Shown here in pieces: positions 35,320 through 44,101 of a stretch of DNA of 57,023 nucleotides. Source of the DNA: Prevotellaceae bacterium (GTDB lineage Bacteria; Bacteroidota; Bacteroidia; Bacteroidales; Paludibacteraceae); the NCBI GenBank assembly GCA_031270065.1, contig JAISYF010000178.1, positions 1 through 57,023 on the forward strand. The letters are read 5' to 3'. The position numbers were made by a program, and so were the translations under genes. Numbering within the stretch: the first letter of the stretch is position 1; each line of letters opens with the position of its first letter. The notes beneath the pieces were generated by a model that made no database searches, had not been told where the DNA came from, and worked only from the letters and a program-made list of their open reading frames with translations.

Positions 35320-35384
35320 TATAAATTTTTCGGAAAAATTTTTATTTGTTTGTGTATAATTGAAAATTTTATGTTACCTTTGCA
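35320..35384 (+). promoter_or_regulatory. Dispersed promoter module, copy B2 (GT2 gene)
   Basis: Palindrome AAATTTTTCGGAAAAATTT, then GTTTGTGTATAATTGAAAA, then TTTTATGTTACCTTTGC with -7 box 35375-35382, 15 bases before the GT2 start. It matches copy A at nearly every base. Confidence 0.7.
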
Positions 35385-35396
35385 AAAAAATATAAA

Positions 35397-36266
35397 ATGA
35401 ACGTTTCCATTGTTATAGTAAATTACAATACAAAAAAATTGTTAGAAAATTGCTTGAAATCGGTTTTTGAAAAGACGCAAGATATTGATTTTGAGGTTAT
35501 TGTGGTTGATAATAATTCGCAAGACGGCTCTTGTGAAATGGTAAAAAATGAGTTTAAAAATGTGATTTTAATAGAAAATTCCCAAAATCTGGGCTTTGGT
35601 GCAGCGAATAATTTAGGCGCGAAAATTGCGAAAGGCAAGTACCTTTTTTTCTTAAATCCTGATACTGTTTTAATAAATAACGCGGTAAAAATTCTATTTG
35701 ATTTTGCAGAAAAAACTGAAAATTGCGGCATTTGCGGAGGAAATCTTTTTGACGAAAACCTGCAACCTGTGCTCTCTTATGGTTGGTTGCCGAGTATTTT
35801 AGACGAAATAACGGGCTTGTTTTCAATCAAGCACGAGCAATTTAATTTTTCCGACAAACCTAAAAAAGTAACTTGCATAACGGGCGCAGACTTGATGCTC
35901 AAACGTGAAATTTTTGAGAAAATCGGCGGTTTTGACTTGGATTTTTTTATGTATCACGAAGAACTTGAATTGACTTTTAGAGTGCAAAAACTTGGATATT
36001 TTATTTATAATCAGCCACTTGCGCAAATTGTTCATTTAGAAGGAAAATCAACAACCTGCGAGCAAAAGGCAAAATTTAAACTTAACGGCAGAAAACTTTA
36101 TTATCAAAAAACACATGGTAAATTTTACAAAAAAATTGCAGATTGTATATATTTTTTAATAATTATTTCGAGATTGGCAGCGTTTAAAATCCTGCGCAAA
36201 CCCGAAAAATTGAAATTTTGGAAATACACTTATTTAACCATAAAGAATACACAAGGAACACTATAA
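35397..36266 (+). CDS. Glycosyltransferase family 2, rhamnosyltransferase-like
   Basis: 289 residues. SIVIVNYNTKKLLENCLKS, VIVVDNNSQDGS, NLGFGAANNLGAK and FFLNPDTVL are the motifs of the GT2 branch that includes rhamnosyltransferases. GFDLDFFMYHEELELTFRVQ is the base-bearing ED/EE region. It ends in a hydrophobic, basic helix that may touch the membrane. It begins a two-gene unit with the GT32-like gene. Confidence 0.87.
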   Translation: MNVSIVIVNYNTKKLLENCLKSVFEKTQDIDFEVIVVDNNSQDGSCEMVKNEFKNVILIENSQNLGFGAANNLGAKIAKGKYLFFLNPDTVLINNAVKILFDFAEKTENCGICGGNLFDENLQPVLSYGWLPSILDEITGLFSIKHEQFNFSDKPKKVTCITGADLMLKREIFEKIGGFDLDFFMYHEELELTFRVQKLGYFIYNQPLAQIVHLEGKSTTCEQKAKFKLNGRKLYYQKTHGKFYKKIADCIYFLIIISRLAAFKILRKPEKLKFWKYTYLTIKNTQGTL

Positions 36267-36324
36267 AAACTTTTGTGTTTTTGGTGAAAAAACTTTGTGC
36301 GCTTTGTGGTAAAATTAACGCATT

Positions 36325-37113
36325 ATGATACCGAAAATTATTCATTATTGTTGGCTTTCTGACAATCCAGTGCCTGAAAAATATCAGAAATTTGTTGATG
36401 GATGGTGCAGACAACTGCCTGATTATGAGTTTGTTAAGTGGGACAAAACAATGTTTGACATCAACTCTATCGCATGGACAAAAGAGGCGTACAACGCGCA
36501 ACGTTACGCCTACGCCGCTGATTATGTACGGCTTTTTGCAGTGTATAATTTCGGCGGAATCTATTTAGATATGGACATCGAAGTCGTTAAAAATTTTGAT
36601 AATTTGCTTGACAAAAACACAATGTTTGCCTACGAAAATAAGCAAACAAAATTTATTGAGGCAGGTTGTTTCGGCGCGGAAAAAGGCAATTTTTTTATAA
36701 AAAAATGTATGGAATATTACGAAAAAAAAGAGCATTTTATGCCGATTGTTGCGCCCGAAGTTATGGAATTTGTGCTGAAAGAGAATAAAATTGCGCTTGA
36801 TTTGTATTCAAACGATTATTTTACGGCAAAAAATCAACAAACAGGTAAAATCGAAACAACCGAAAATACTTATACTATACATCATTTTAATTCCGATTAT
36901 GTGCCGAAAAAAAGCAAATGGGCGAGAGATAACATTCAGAAAATCAGGGCAAAATTAGGCGAAAATAGTTTTACCTCAAAAATTTTAACCTCTTTTTTAA
37001 AAATTGCAATAATATTTCCAATCGCAGTTTGGGACAGAATACGCATTGGCGGGGGAATAAAATCGAGTGTGAGGTATTATTGTAAAAAATATATATTGAA
37101 AAAAATTGTTTAG
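36325..37113 (+). CDS. GT32-type glycosyltransferase (OCH1/capsule-like)
   Basis: 262 residues. IPKIIHYCWLSDNPVPEKY at the start, AADYVRLFAVYNFGGIYLD and the metal site LDMDIEVVKNFD identify the DXD-containing GT32 group of sugar transferases. The acceptor half has GCFGAEKGNFFIKKCMEYY. The C-terminal 60 residues are basic and hydrophobic. It probably adds a hexose to the same glycan as the preceding GT2, 58 bases away. Confidence 0.85.
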   Translation: MIPKIIHYCWLSDNPVPEKYQKFVDGWCRQLPDYEFVKWDKTMFDINSIAWTKEAYNAQRYAYAADYVRLFAVYNFGGIYLDMDIEVVKNFDNLLDKNTMFAYENKQTKFIEAGCFGAEKGNFFIKKCMEYYEKKEHFMPIVAPEVMEFVLKENKIALDLYSNDYFTAKNQQTGKIETTENTYTIHHFNSDYVPKKSKWARDNIQKIRAKLGENSFTSKILTSFLKIAIIFPIAVWDRIRIGGGIKSSVRYYCKKYILKKIV

Positions 37114-37126
37114 TCATAAATAGTTA

Positions 37127-37235
37127 ATTTGAAAATTTGAAAATTTGAAGATTTGAAATTAAAATCCCAAAATATTCAAATATTCAAATATTCAAATATT
37201 CAAATTGTATTTTTGCATTTTGCATTTTCAAATCC
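37127..37235. repeat. TTTGAAAA-family long inverted repeat
   Basis: AATTTGAAAATTTGAAGATTTG, in two overlapping runs, is mirrored by repeated ATATTCAAATATTCAAAT and TTTTCAAATCC around the core GAAATTAAAATCCCAAAATATT. It fills the gap between the convergent GT32 and AraC genes. Confidence 0.75.
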
Positions 37236-38135
37236 TCACATTTTTTGATATTCTCTTGGCGAGCAGCCAACATATTTTTTGAAGAATACGCCGAAATGCG
37301 ACTGGTCGTAAAAATTCAACTCGTTGCTCACTTGTTGAATGGACATTTTGCCCGATTTTAGCAGTGTTCGCGCCTCCATTATCAGATGTTCGCGTATCCA
37401 CTGCGCTGCTGTTTTGCCGCTTGCCGAGCGTATCAATGCTGACAGATATTTGCCTGTCAAATTCAATTTGTCGGCATAAAAACCAATTTCGTGCTGCTCC
37501 TTGTAATTGCGCTCAACCAAACGTATAAACTGCCCAAAAACATATTCTTTTGTTGGCGGTTTTTCCGTTCTTTCCTGTATGTTTTTTTGTTGCAAAAGTG
37601 CATACACATTATAAAAAAGCACGTAGATATATTGCTGAATAATTTGTCGGCTAAAAAGTCCTTTTTCCGCGATTTTGTCTTTAATTAGCCGATAAATTGT
37701 AATTATTTCTTTCATATTGCTTTCGGGCAATTTCATTCCGCCCTCATTGAAAAAATGTTGCTGCAATTCCATTGCCTCTAAAAAACTGTCTTTTTTATTC
37801 CAAAAACTTGTTTTCATAATAAAGACAATCGAATTAAAATCAGATGAAAATTCCGTTATTTCAAAAATCTGTTTGGGTAAAATAGTCAAAACAGCGTTCT
37901 TTTCGAGCGTGAAATTTCTTGTTGCCAATTTTGCTTTCATGCATCCACAAACGCACACGAGCATAATCGCTTCGTTGCTGCGAAACGGAAAATTCAGGAT
38001 ATTTTCTTTCTCAATTTTATTACGAGTAACAATATCGCTTATATTGTCCGAAGCGACAAAACTGTTCTCAATACTGTCATTTTCAAATATTTTGAAAATT
38101 TCTGCTGGGCTGATTTGTATTACTTTCCTTTTCAT
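37236..38135 (-). CDS. AraC-family transcriptional regulator
   Basis: 299 residues. The C-terminal 100 form the double helix-turn-helix: LTGKYLSALIRSASGKTAAQ and MSIQQVSNELNFYDQSHFGV, then FKKYVGCSPREYQK. The N-terminal 180 residues are a cupin-like sensing domain. It is divergent from the DUF2147/RND-adaptor unit, with both promoters in the 139-bp gap, so it very probably controls that unit. Confidence 0.92.
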   Translation of the reverse strand: MKRKVIQISPAEIFKIFENDSIENSFVASDNISDIVTRNKIEKENILNFPFRSNEAIMLVCVCGCMKAKLATRNFTLEKNAVLTILPKQIFEITEFSSDFNSIVFIMKTSFWNKKDSFLEAMELQQHFFNEGGMKLPESNMKEIITIYRLIKDKIAEKGLFSRQIIQQYIYVLFYNVYALLQQKNIQERTEKPPTKEYVFGQFIRLVERNYKEQHEIGFYADKLNLTGKYLSALIRSASGKTAAQWIREHLIMEARTLLKSGKMSIQQVSNELNFYDQSHFGVFFKKYVGCSPREYQKM

Positions 38136-38157
38136 TTTTTACTGAAATAAATTTCTG

Positions 38158-38165
38158 CAAAGTTA
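38158..38165 (-). promoter_or_regulatory. -7 box of the araC-type gene
   Basis: TAACTTTG on the minus strand, 22 bases before the start. Confidence 0.55.
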
Positions 38166-38240
38166 CACATAATTTTTCAATTTCAGTAATTTATAACAAT
38201 ATCCTGTTATTTTATACCACTTTTGTTTTGTTAAAAGAGG

Positions 38241-38248
38241 TAATTTTG
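38241..38248 (+). promoter_or_regulatory. -7 box of the DUF2147-adaptor unit
   Basis: TAATTTTG, 26 bases before the DUF2147 start. Confidence 0.55.
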
Positions 38249-38274
38249 CGCCTGAATTATTAATTATCAAAGAT

Positions 38275-38664
38275 ATGAATAAATCAAGCAAAATACAAAC
38301 AGGTTTAATGGTCGGAATAATAATGGTTTTATGCAGTATTTCGGCTAATGCGCAGAATATTACAGGCGTTTGGCTGACTGAAAACAACGAGTCAAAAATT
38401 GAAATTTTTGAGCAGAACGGCGAAATTTTTGGTAAAGTTATTTGGATAAAAGACTCCAAAAAACAAAAAGATGTTGGAGTTTTGACGTTGAAAAACTTTG
38501 TAATTCAAGTAGATAAAACGTACAAAGGCAGCATTTTTGCCCCGAACCTGAATAAAAATTTTAAAGGAGTTATCACCGTAAAAAGCGAAAACGAAATTGA
38601 AGTGCGCGGCTATCTTGCTTTTTTTAGCGGTAAACAATTTTGGAAAAGAGAAATAAAAAAATAA
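38275..38664 (+). CDS. Small exported DUF2147-like protein
   Basis: 129 residues. A hydrophobic N-terminus (LMVGIIMVLCSISANAQ) looks like a signal peptide. ITGVWLTENNESKIEIFEQN, GKVIWIK and EVRGYLAFFSGKQFWKRE match the DUF2147 pattern, a lipocalin-like beta fold of unknown function. The middle is shorter than in most relatives. It lies 7 bases before the RND adaptor gene, so the two are cotranslated. Confidence 0.8.
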   Translation: MNKSSKIQTGLMVGIIMVLCSISANAQNITGVWLTENNESKIEIFEQNGEIFGKVIWIKDSKKQKDVGVLTLKNFVIQVDKTYKGSIFAPNLNKNFKGVITVKSENEIEVRGYLAFFSGKQFWKREIKK

Positions 38665-38671
38665 AAAAAAT

Positions 38672-39724
38672 ATGAAAATTTATTTGAAATTTAGTTTTTT
38701 AACAATGCTAATGGTCGGCATTTTTGCCTGTTCAAACAAAAAAACAACGGAAATTCAAAGCAAAATTATTCCTGTAAAAGTAATGAAAATTGCTGCTATG
38801 CAGACGGCAAGTGTGAAAAATTATGTCGGTACGGTGGAAGAATCGGCTGCCGTTTCGCTCTCGTTTTCGCTTATGGGAACAGTGGAGGAAGTGTTTGTGC
38901 AGGAAGGGCAGCGGGTGCAAAAAGGGCGGTTGCTCGCCACGCTCAACAGTGCTACGGCTGAAAATTCGTATCAGGCATCGCTGGCCAAACTTCATCAGGC
39001 ACAAGATGCTTATGACCGCCTTGCGAAAGTCCATGAGAACGGTTCCTTGCCCGACATTAAGTTTGTGGAGGTGGAAACGGGCTTGCAACAGGCAAAGTCG
39101 ATGGCGGCTGTTACCAAAAAGAATTTAGACGACTGCAATCTGTATGCTCCCCGTAATGGCGTGATTGCCAAACGTGAAATTGAATCTGGAATGAACGTTA
39201 TGCCGAGTATGCAGGCGTTTAAGTTGGTTACAGTGGAAACGGTTTTAGTTAAAATTTCCGTTCCTGAAAACGAAATCGGCGGCATTGTTGAAGGGCAGCG
39301 GGCAGAGATTGAAGTTCCTGCCCTGAACAACAAGCATTTTAGCGGCAAAGTAGAACTCAAAGGCATTGCCGCCGCCCCTGTTTCGCACACCTACGAGGCG
39401 AAAATCGGCGTTGCCAACCCGCAATCGCTGTTAATGCCCGGAATGGTTTGTCGTGTAGAAACGCGCCGCGCCGTATCTCTACAAACAGGAAATTTACAAC
39501 CCGCTGAAATTGTTGTGCCAAACCGCTGTATTCAAATTTCGGCTGATGGTAGAAAATACGTTTGGTTAGCAGACGGCAACATTGCCAAACGGCAGTTTGT
39601 GAAAACAGGCGACCTGACCAACAGCGGAATAGTGATTGCAGAAGGACTTTCGGCAGGCGATACAATTATTACAGAGGGCTTTTTGCAGATTAGCGAGGGA
39701 ACGAAAATAGCGGTTAATGAATAG
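38672..39724 (+). CDS. RND efflux adaptor (membrane-fusion) lipoprotein
   Basis: 350 residues. Lipobox GIFAC (C20). The barrel-sandwich halves are VEESAAVSLSFSLMGTVEEV and CNLYAPRNGVIAKREIESGM, separated by an alpha-hairpin of about 60 residues; the beta-barrel and membrane-proximal parts follow (VSHTYEAKIGVANPQSLL). The protein would link an RND pump to a TolC-like channel. Normally the pump gene follows at once; here only 195 bases remain before convergent glgB. Either the partners lie elsewhere or the operon was truncated. Confidence 0.93.
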   Translation: MKIYLKFSFLTMLMVGIFACSNKKTTEIQSKIIPVKVMKIAAMQTASVKNYVGTVEESAAVSLSFSLMGTVEEVFVQEGQRVQKGRLLATLNSATAENSYQASLAKLHQAQDAYDRLAKVHENGSLPDIKFVEVETGLQQAKSMAAVTKKNLDDCNLYAPRNGVIAKREIESGMNVMPSMQAFKLVTVETVLVKISVPENEIGGIVEGQRAEIEVPALNNKHFSGKVELKGIAAAPVSHTYEAKIGVANPQSLLMPGMVCRVETRRAVSLQTGNLQPAEIVVPNRCIQISADGRKYVWLADGNIAKRQFVKTGDLTNSGIVIAEGLSAGDTIITEGFLQISEGTKIAVNE

Positions 39725-39895
39725 GTTAGTGGAAAGAAAAAGGCACACGCTATTAAATTAAAAACCATTTCACAATTTACGACTAAAAACTCAAAATTAA
39801 AAGTTTAAAATATGCAAATGAAAAAAAACTCAAATTTGAATTTTAGGGCATACGATGCAAGTCGGGAATAAGCAAATTTGCGCTTTCGTGCTTTT

Positions 39896-39911
39896 TGTAC
39901 CTTTCGGTACA
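39896..39911. terminator. Small hairpin between convergent genes
   Basis: TGTACC / GGTACA with a TTTC loop, close to the glgB stop codon. Weak; no clear T-run. Confidence 0.3.
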
Positions 39912-39919
39912 GTGGAATT

Positions 39920-41965
39920 TCATAATTTCAACACTACCGCGCTCCTGCTTGGCAGATAGAGCATAAGCCACTCCTTGTTTTTGAGGCTGCTCGGCTGCGT
40001 GATGTGGGTAATGGAGTCGTCTGCCAAGCCAAAACCGCCAAACTCTATCGCATCGGTATTCAAAACCACTTTGTACGAGCCTTTTTTTACCAAAATGCCG
40101 TAGTCGGTAAAGGATTTTTGCGGGTTAAAATTGAAAACAAAAAGCAGATTTTTTCTGCGGTAAGCAATTACCTGGTCGCCCTCGTTGTCAAAGATTTTTT
40201 CAAGAGGCAGATTTTGAAAATTTTTCTCGGAATAGATTAATTTCAACATCGCATTGTCGAACAGATTCAGGTTGTAGTAGAGCAAATCTGTGTTGTCGGC
40301 TAAATTCCACTGCCTTCGTGCATATTTGTAACTCCAACCGTTGCCTTCGCGAGGAAAATCAATCCATTCGGGGTGTCCAAATTCATTTCCCATAAAATTC
40401 AGATAGCCGCCATTAATGGTTGTGGAGGTAATGAGCCGTATCATTTTGTGCAACGCAATGCCGCGCGACACCGCCAAAGTTTGGTCTTGTTTTCTCATGT
40501 GCCAATACATATCCGAGTCTATCAGGCGGAAAATTATGGTTTTATCGCCAACAAGTGCCTGGTCGTGGCTCTCGGCGTAGGAAATGGTTTTTTCGCCCCA
40601 ACGCCTGTTGGTCAGTTCCCAATAGATATGCCCCGTCCTCCAATTTTCGTCAGAAATTTCTTTTATATATTTAATCCAAAAATCGGGTATTCCCATCGCC
40701 ATTCGGTAATCGAACCCAATTCCGCCTTCTTTGTACGAGGCTGCGAGTTCGGGCAAACCGCTCATTTCCTCTGCAATGGTAATTGCGTCTGGATTAACCT
40801 CGTGTATAAGTTTATTCGCCAAAGTTAGATAACAAATCGCATCGCCGTCTGCATTCATATTATAATAGTCGTCATAACCAGTAAAATTTTGTCCAAGACC
40901 GTGATTTTTGTATATCATAGAGGTTACTCCGTCAAATCGGAAACCGTCAAAATGGTACTCTTCGAGCCAATATTTGCAGTTTGAGAGCAAAAAATGCAGC
41001 ACTTCGTTTTTGGCGTAATTAAAGCAGAGTGAATCCCAAGCGGGGTGTTCTCTTCGCTCGCCGCCGTGAAAATATTGATAGGGAGTGCCGTCGAACCTGC
41101 CCAAACCCTCGACTTCGTTCCTAACAGCGTGCGAATGGACAATGTCCATAATCACAACAATATTGTTTTTGTGCGCCTCGTCAATCAACTCTTTAAGTTC
41201 GTCAGGCGTACCGAAACGCGATGATGCAGCAAAAAAACTCGAAACGTGGTAGCCAAAAGAACCGTAGTATGGATGTTCCTGCACCGCCATAATTTGAATG
41301 CAGTTGTAGCCGTCTTTTACAATTCTCGGCAGGATTTTTTCGCGAAATTCGGCGTAGGTGCCAACTTTTTCGTCATAAGCAGCCATTCCGATATGACATT
41401 CGTAAATCATAAGCGGTGCAGGCGTAGATTTTGCAAATTTTCTGATTTGAAAACGGTAAGGATTTTCAGGATTCCAAACCTGCGCCGAAAAAATTTTAGT
41501 TTTCTCGTCTTGCACCACTCTGTCTGCCCAGGCGGGAATACGTTCGCCTCCTCCTCCTGTCCATTCTATAATAATTTTGTATAAATCGCCGTGTTTTATG
41601 CTTTTTTCGCCGAATTTTCCTTCCCAAACGCCGTTTTCCAATTTATTTAAACGCCATTTCCCTTCATCAGCATCTTTGTTCCAATTATTAAAATCGCCCA
41701 CAAGATACATTGCCGTTGCATTCGGTGCCCATTCGCGAAAATACCAATTCCGCTTAACTTTGTGCAAGCCGAAATAGAGATAACCGACAGCAAAATCCGA
41801 CAAAGAGCCGTCATTATACACGAGTTCTTCCTCTTTGCGGATTGCGTATTCGTGCCTGCCCTCAAGAGCCGTTTTGTACGGTTCCAGCAGTTTATCCTGT
41901 TCGATAATGTCAAGTGTTTCCATAAGTTTTATATCGTTTTTTTTGTAAAAATTGGTGTCTATCAT
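39920..41965 (-). CDS. glgB: 1,4-alpha-glucan branching enzyme
   Basis: 681 residues. Makes alpha-1,6 branches in glycogen. The N-terminal CBM48 shows YFREWAPNATAMYLVGDFNN; the GH13 barrel has the nucleophile Asp in GFRFDGVTSMIY, the acid Glu in TIAEEMSGLPEL and the third Asp in SYAESHDQALVGDKT. Sequence style is closer to the eukaryote-like GlgB branch common in Bacteroidota than to E. coli GlgB. Start 41965 lies 31 bases after the -7 box; an internal ATG at 41923 (METLDIIEQD) is the alternative. Confidence 0.95.
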   Translation of the reverse strand: MIDTNFYKKNDIKLMETLDIIEQDKLLEPYKTALEGRHEYAIRKEEELVYNDGSLSDFAVGYLYFGLHKVKRNWYFREWAPNATAMYLVGDFNNWNKDADEGKWRLNKLENGVWEGKFGEKSIKHGDLYKIIIEWTGGGGERIPAWADRVVQDEKTKIFSAQVWNPENPYRFQIRKFAKSTPAPLMIYECHIGMAAYDEKVGTYAEFREKILPRIVKDGYNCIQIMAVQEHPYYGSFGYHVSSFFAASSRFGTPDELKELIDEAHKNNIVVIMDIVHSHAVRNEVEGLGRFDGTPYQYFHGGERREHPAWDSLCFNYAKNEVLHFLLSNCKYWLEEYHFDGFRFDGVTSMIYKNHGLGQNFTGYDDYYNMNADGDAICYLTLANKLIHEVNPDAITIAEEMSGLPELAASYKEGGIGFDYRMAMGIPDFWIKYIKEISDENWRTGHIYWELTNRRWGEKTISYAESHDQALVGDKTIIFRLIDSDMYWHMRKQDQTLAVSRGIALHKMIRLITSTTINGGYLNFMGNEFGHPEWIDFPREGNGWSYKYARRQWNLADNTDLLYYNLNLFDNAMLKLIYSEKNFQNLPLEKIFDNEGDQVIAYRRKNLLFVFNFNPQKSFTDYGILVKKGSYKVVLNTDAIEFGGFGLADDSITHITQPSSLKNKEWLMLYLPSRSAVVLKL

Positions 41966-41996
41966 TATTTTTCTATATGTTTAAAAAAATATGGCG

Positions 41997-42004
41997 CAAA
42001 ATTA
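41997..42004 (-). promoter_or_regulatory. -7 box of glgB
   Basis: TAATTTTG on the minus strand. Confidence 0.5.
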
Positions 42005-42016
42005 CTAATTTTTTTG

Positions 42017-42024
42017 TACTTTCG
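42017..42024 (+). promoter_or_regulatory. Weak -7 box of the PNGase F-like gene
   Basis: TACTTTCG, one base off the consensus, 17 bases before the ATG. Confidence 0.4.
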
Positions 42025-42041
42025 CAAAAAAAATTACAACT

Positions 42042-44090
42042 ATGAGAAAATTTTTTATTCTTTCAATTTTTGCGATTTTAACAGCGAATATTTTTGCAAA
42101 CAACGGCGATACTGTCGTTATTCAAACTTTCACTTTTGACGCAGGCAGAAACGGCAACAAAGTTGGAACATTTCAATTTCCAGACGGTAGCAAAACCTGC
42201 TCGAAAGTATTGATGTACTACACCGTAAAGTGCGACCCCACAGGCACTTACAGTATATCAGACAACAAAGATTTTCCTTGCGGAGAATGGGATTTTGACG
42301 TTTTTACATACGTTCTTTTTCCAACAGACAGCGTTGATAGTGTGTTGAATTTACGCGATACAACTTTTGTGGAAAATGAAATTGAACACAAAATTGACAC
42401 GATTTTGAACTATGACACTATCGTAAATCCCGTTTTTGACCATTGGAAAATCAACACATACATCACGCCCTACGGGATAAATCTTGACAAAGATATTGAT
42501 ATTCTCAACAAAGAAGGCTGGACTTATGTGTTTGACGTTACCGATTTTTTGCCAATTCTCAAAAACGAAGTTATGCTCAAAGACAACAACGGGCAGGAGT
42601 TGGTTGATATTCGCTTTGCGTTTATCGAAGGAACGCCTGTGCGGCAAGTGCTTAATATTCAGAAGGTTTGGGATAGCAAAGGTTACAGCGAACCGAACTA
42701 TTGGGAAGGCTACCCGCTGAAAAATTTTGACAAAATTGTACGCGACACCACTTTTGCGCTAAAAGAGAATGAAAAACAGGTAAAACTCCGCACAACTGTG
42801 TCGGGACATATGATGAATGGCAACAACTCCGCCGCCGAATTTTCAAAAAATATTCACACCGTAAAAGCGGGCGGACAGGTGATAAAAAGTTGGAATATTT
42901 TGCAGTCGTGCGCTGACAACGCGATGTATCCTCAGGGCGGAACTTGGATTTTGCCGCGTGCAGGCTGGTGCCCCGGTTTGCCTGCAACGACACAGGAATT
43001 TGACCTGACTCCTTATATATCAAACAGTTCCGTTACCTTTGATTACGATGTGCAGACAGATAATAACGGCGTTTATCGAATAACAAGTTATCTGGTAACC
43101 TACGGAGATATTTTGCAAAAAGATGATGTGGAGGCGGAAACAATTATTGCGCCAACTGACGACCCAAACCAGCGGCGTTTTAATCCGTCTGCTTCAAAAC
43201 CGCTTGTTGTGATAAAAAATATTGGCAAAAATCCGTTGAGAACAGTAGAAATTAAATACGGATTGCGCGGAATTTCTGAAAATTTCTTTGTCTGGAATGG
43301 AAATTTAGGTTTCGAGCAAAAAGATACTGTTCAACTGTCTGTTATGCCGATGTGGAATAAAGTGGAGAGCAAACAGGCGGAATTTTATCTCGAACTTTCG
43401 AACCCTAACTCCAAAACCGACCCAACGCCGTACAACAACAGCATTTCAGCCGTTTGCACAAAGCCTGTGATTTTTGAACAAAACGAGATTATTTTTTTAT
43501 TTAAAACCAATAAAAAACCGAAAGAAACGAGTTGGAAACTGATTAATTTTCTCGGCGAAACCATTGCAGAAATTGATGCCGACACGCTGAAAGCAAGCAA
43601 AAACTACCTCAATGAATGGACTTTGCAAAATGGAAATTACAGCCTCCAAATTTACGACAAAGGTAATGACGGCTTGTCGTATTGGAATAACAGCGCAGGC
43701 AACGGCAGCGCAATTTTGCAGTATTACGGCGATGACGGAAAATTGAAAAAACTCCATACTTTTGACGGCGATTTCGGTACTTTTATCAAACTTGATTTTG
43801 CGATAAACAGTTTTGCGGGTATCGGTGAAAAGTGGCAAAAACCTGAACAAATCCCCGTTTTTCCAAACCCTGCCAAAGATATGGTTTATGTGGATTTAGC
43901 AAATTTTGACGGCGAAAATATGAAAATTCAGGTACTTAACCTTATGGGCGGAATTATCGCCGAGCAGTCCGTATCGCGTTTCAACATAAATACAGTTTCG
44001 GTAGCAAATTTTTCCGCAGGCGTTTATTCGCTGTCGTTAATAAAAGACAACGCGCAAATGGCACAAGGAAAATTTATTATAATGAAATAA
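42042..44090 (+). CDS. PNGase F-family peptide:N-glycosidase, T9SS cargo
   Basis: 682 residues. Signal peptide at 1-19. Residues 20-370 align by motif with PNGase F, which removes N-glycans from Asn of glycoproteins: CGEWDFDVFTYV (D84 matches the catalytic D60), LRTTVSGH, NNSAAEF (E266 matches E206), and GTWILPRAGWCPG (from 300). The counterpart of E118 is not obvious. Residues 370-600 are beta-rich with no named domain. The last 75 residues, from VFPNPAKDMVYVDL to GKFIIMK, are a type A T9SS sorting domain, so the enzyme should be exported through the outer membrane and anchored or released. Activity on host-type N-glycans is a prediction. Confidence 0.88.
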   Translation: MRKFFILSIFAILTANIFANNGDTVVIQTFTFDAGRNGNKVGTFQFPDGSKTCSKVLMYYTVKCDPTGTYSISDNKDFPCGEWDFDVFTYVLFPTDSVDSVLNLRDTTFVENEIEHKIDTILNYDTIVNPVFDHWKINTYITPYGINLDKDIDILNKEGWTYVFDVTDFLPILKNEVMLKDNNGQELVDIRFAFIEGTPVRQVLNIQKVWDSKGYSEPNYWEGYPLKNFDKIVRDTTFALKENEKQVKLRTTVSGHMMNGNNSAAEFSKNIHTVKAGGQVIKSWNILQSCADNAMYPQGGTWILPRAGWCPGLPATTQEFDLTPYISNSSVTFDYDVQTDNNGVYRITSYLVTYGDILQKDDVEAETIIAPTDDPNQRRFNPSASKPLVVIKNIGKNPLRTVEIKYGLRGISENFFVWNGNLGFEQKDTVQLSVMPMWNKVESKQAEFYLELSNPNSKTDPTPYNNSISAVCTKPVIFEQNEIIFLFKTNKKPKETSWKLINFLGETIAEIDADTLKASKNYLNEWTLQNGNYSLQIYDKGNDGLSYWNNSAGNGSAILQYYGDDGKLKKLHTFDGDFGTFIKLDFAINSFAGIGEKWQKPEQIPVFPNPAKDMVYVDLANFDGENMKIQVLNLMGGIIAEQSVSRFNINTVSVANFSAGVYSLSLIKDNAQMAQGKFIIMK

Positions 44091-44101
44091 TTTTTTCATT
44101 A
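44080..44101. terminator. Bidirectional terminator-like hairpin
   Basis: TAATGAAA / TTTCATTA with a 6-nt loop and T/A runs, spanning the 8-bp gap between two convergent stop codons. Confidence 0.45.

Noticed and set aside
39821..39871. Short plus-strand frame after the RND adaptor (MQMKKNSNLNFRAYDASRE)
   Set aside because: Considered as a remnant of a pump or channel gene, but no motif supports this.
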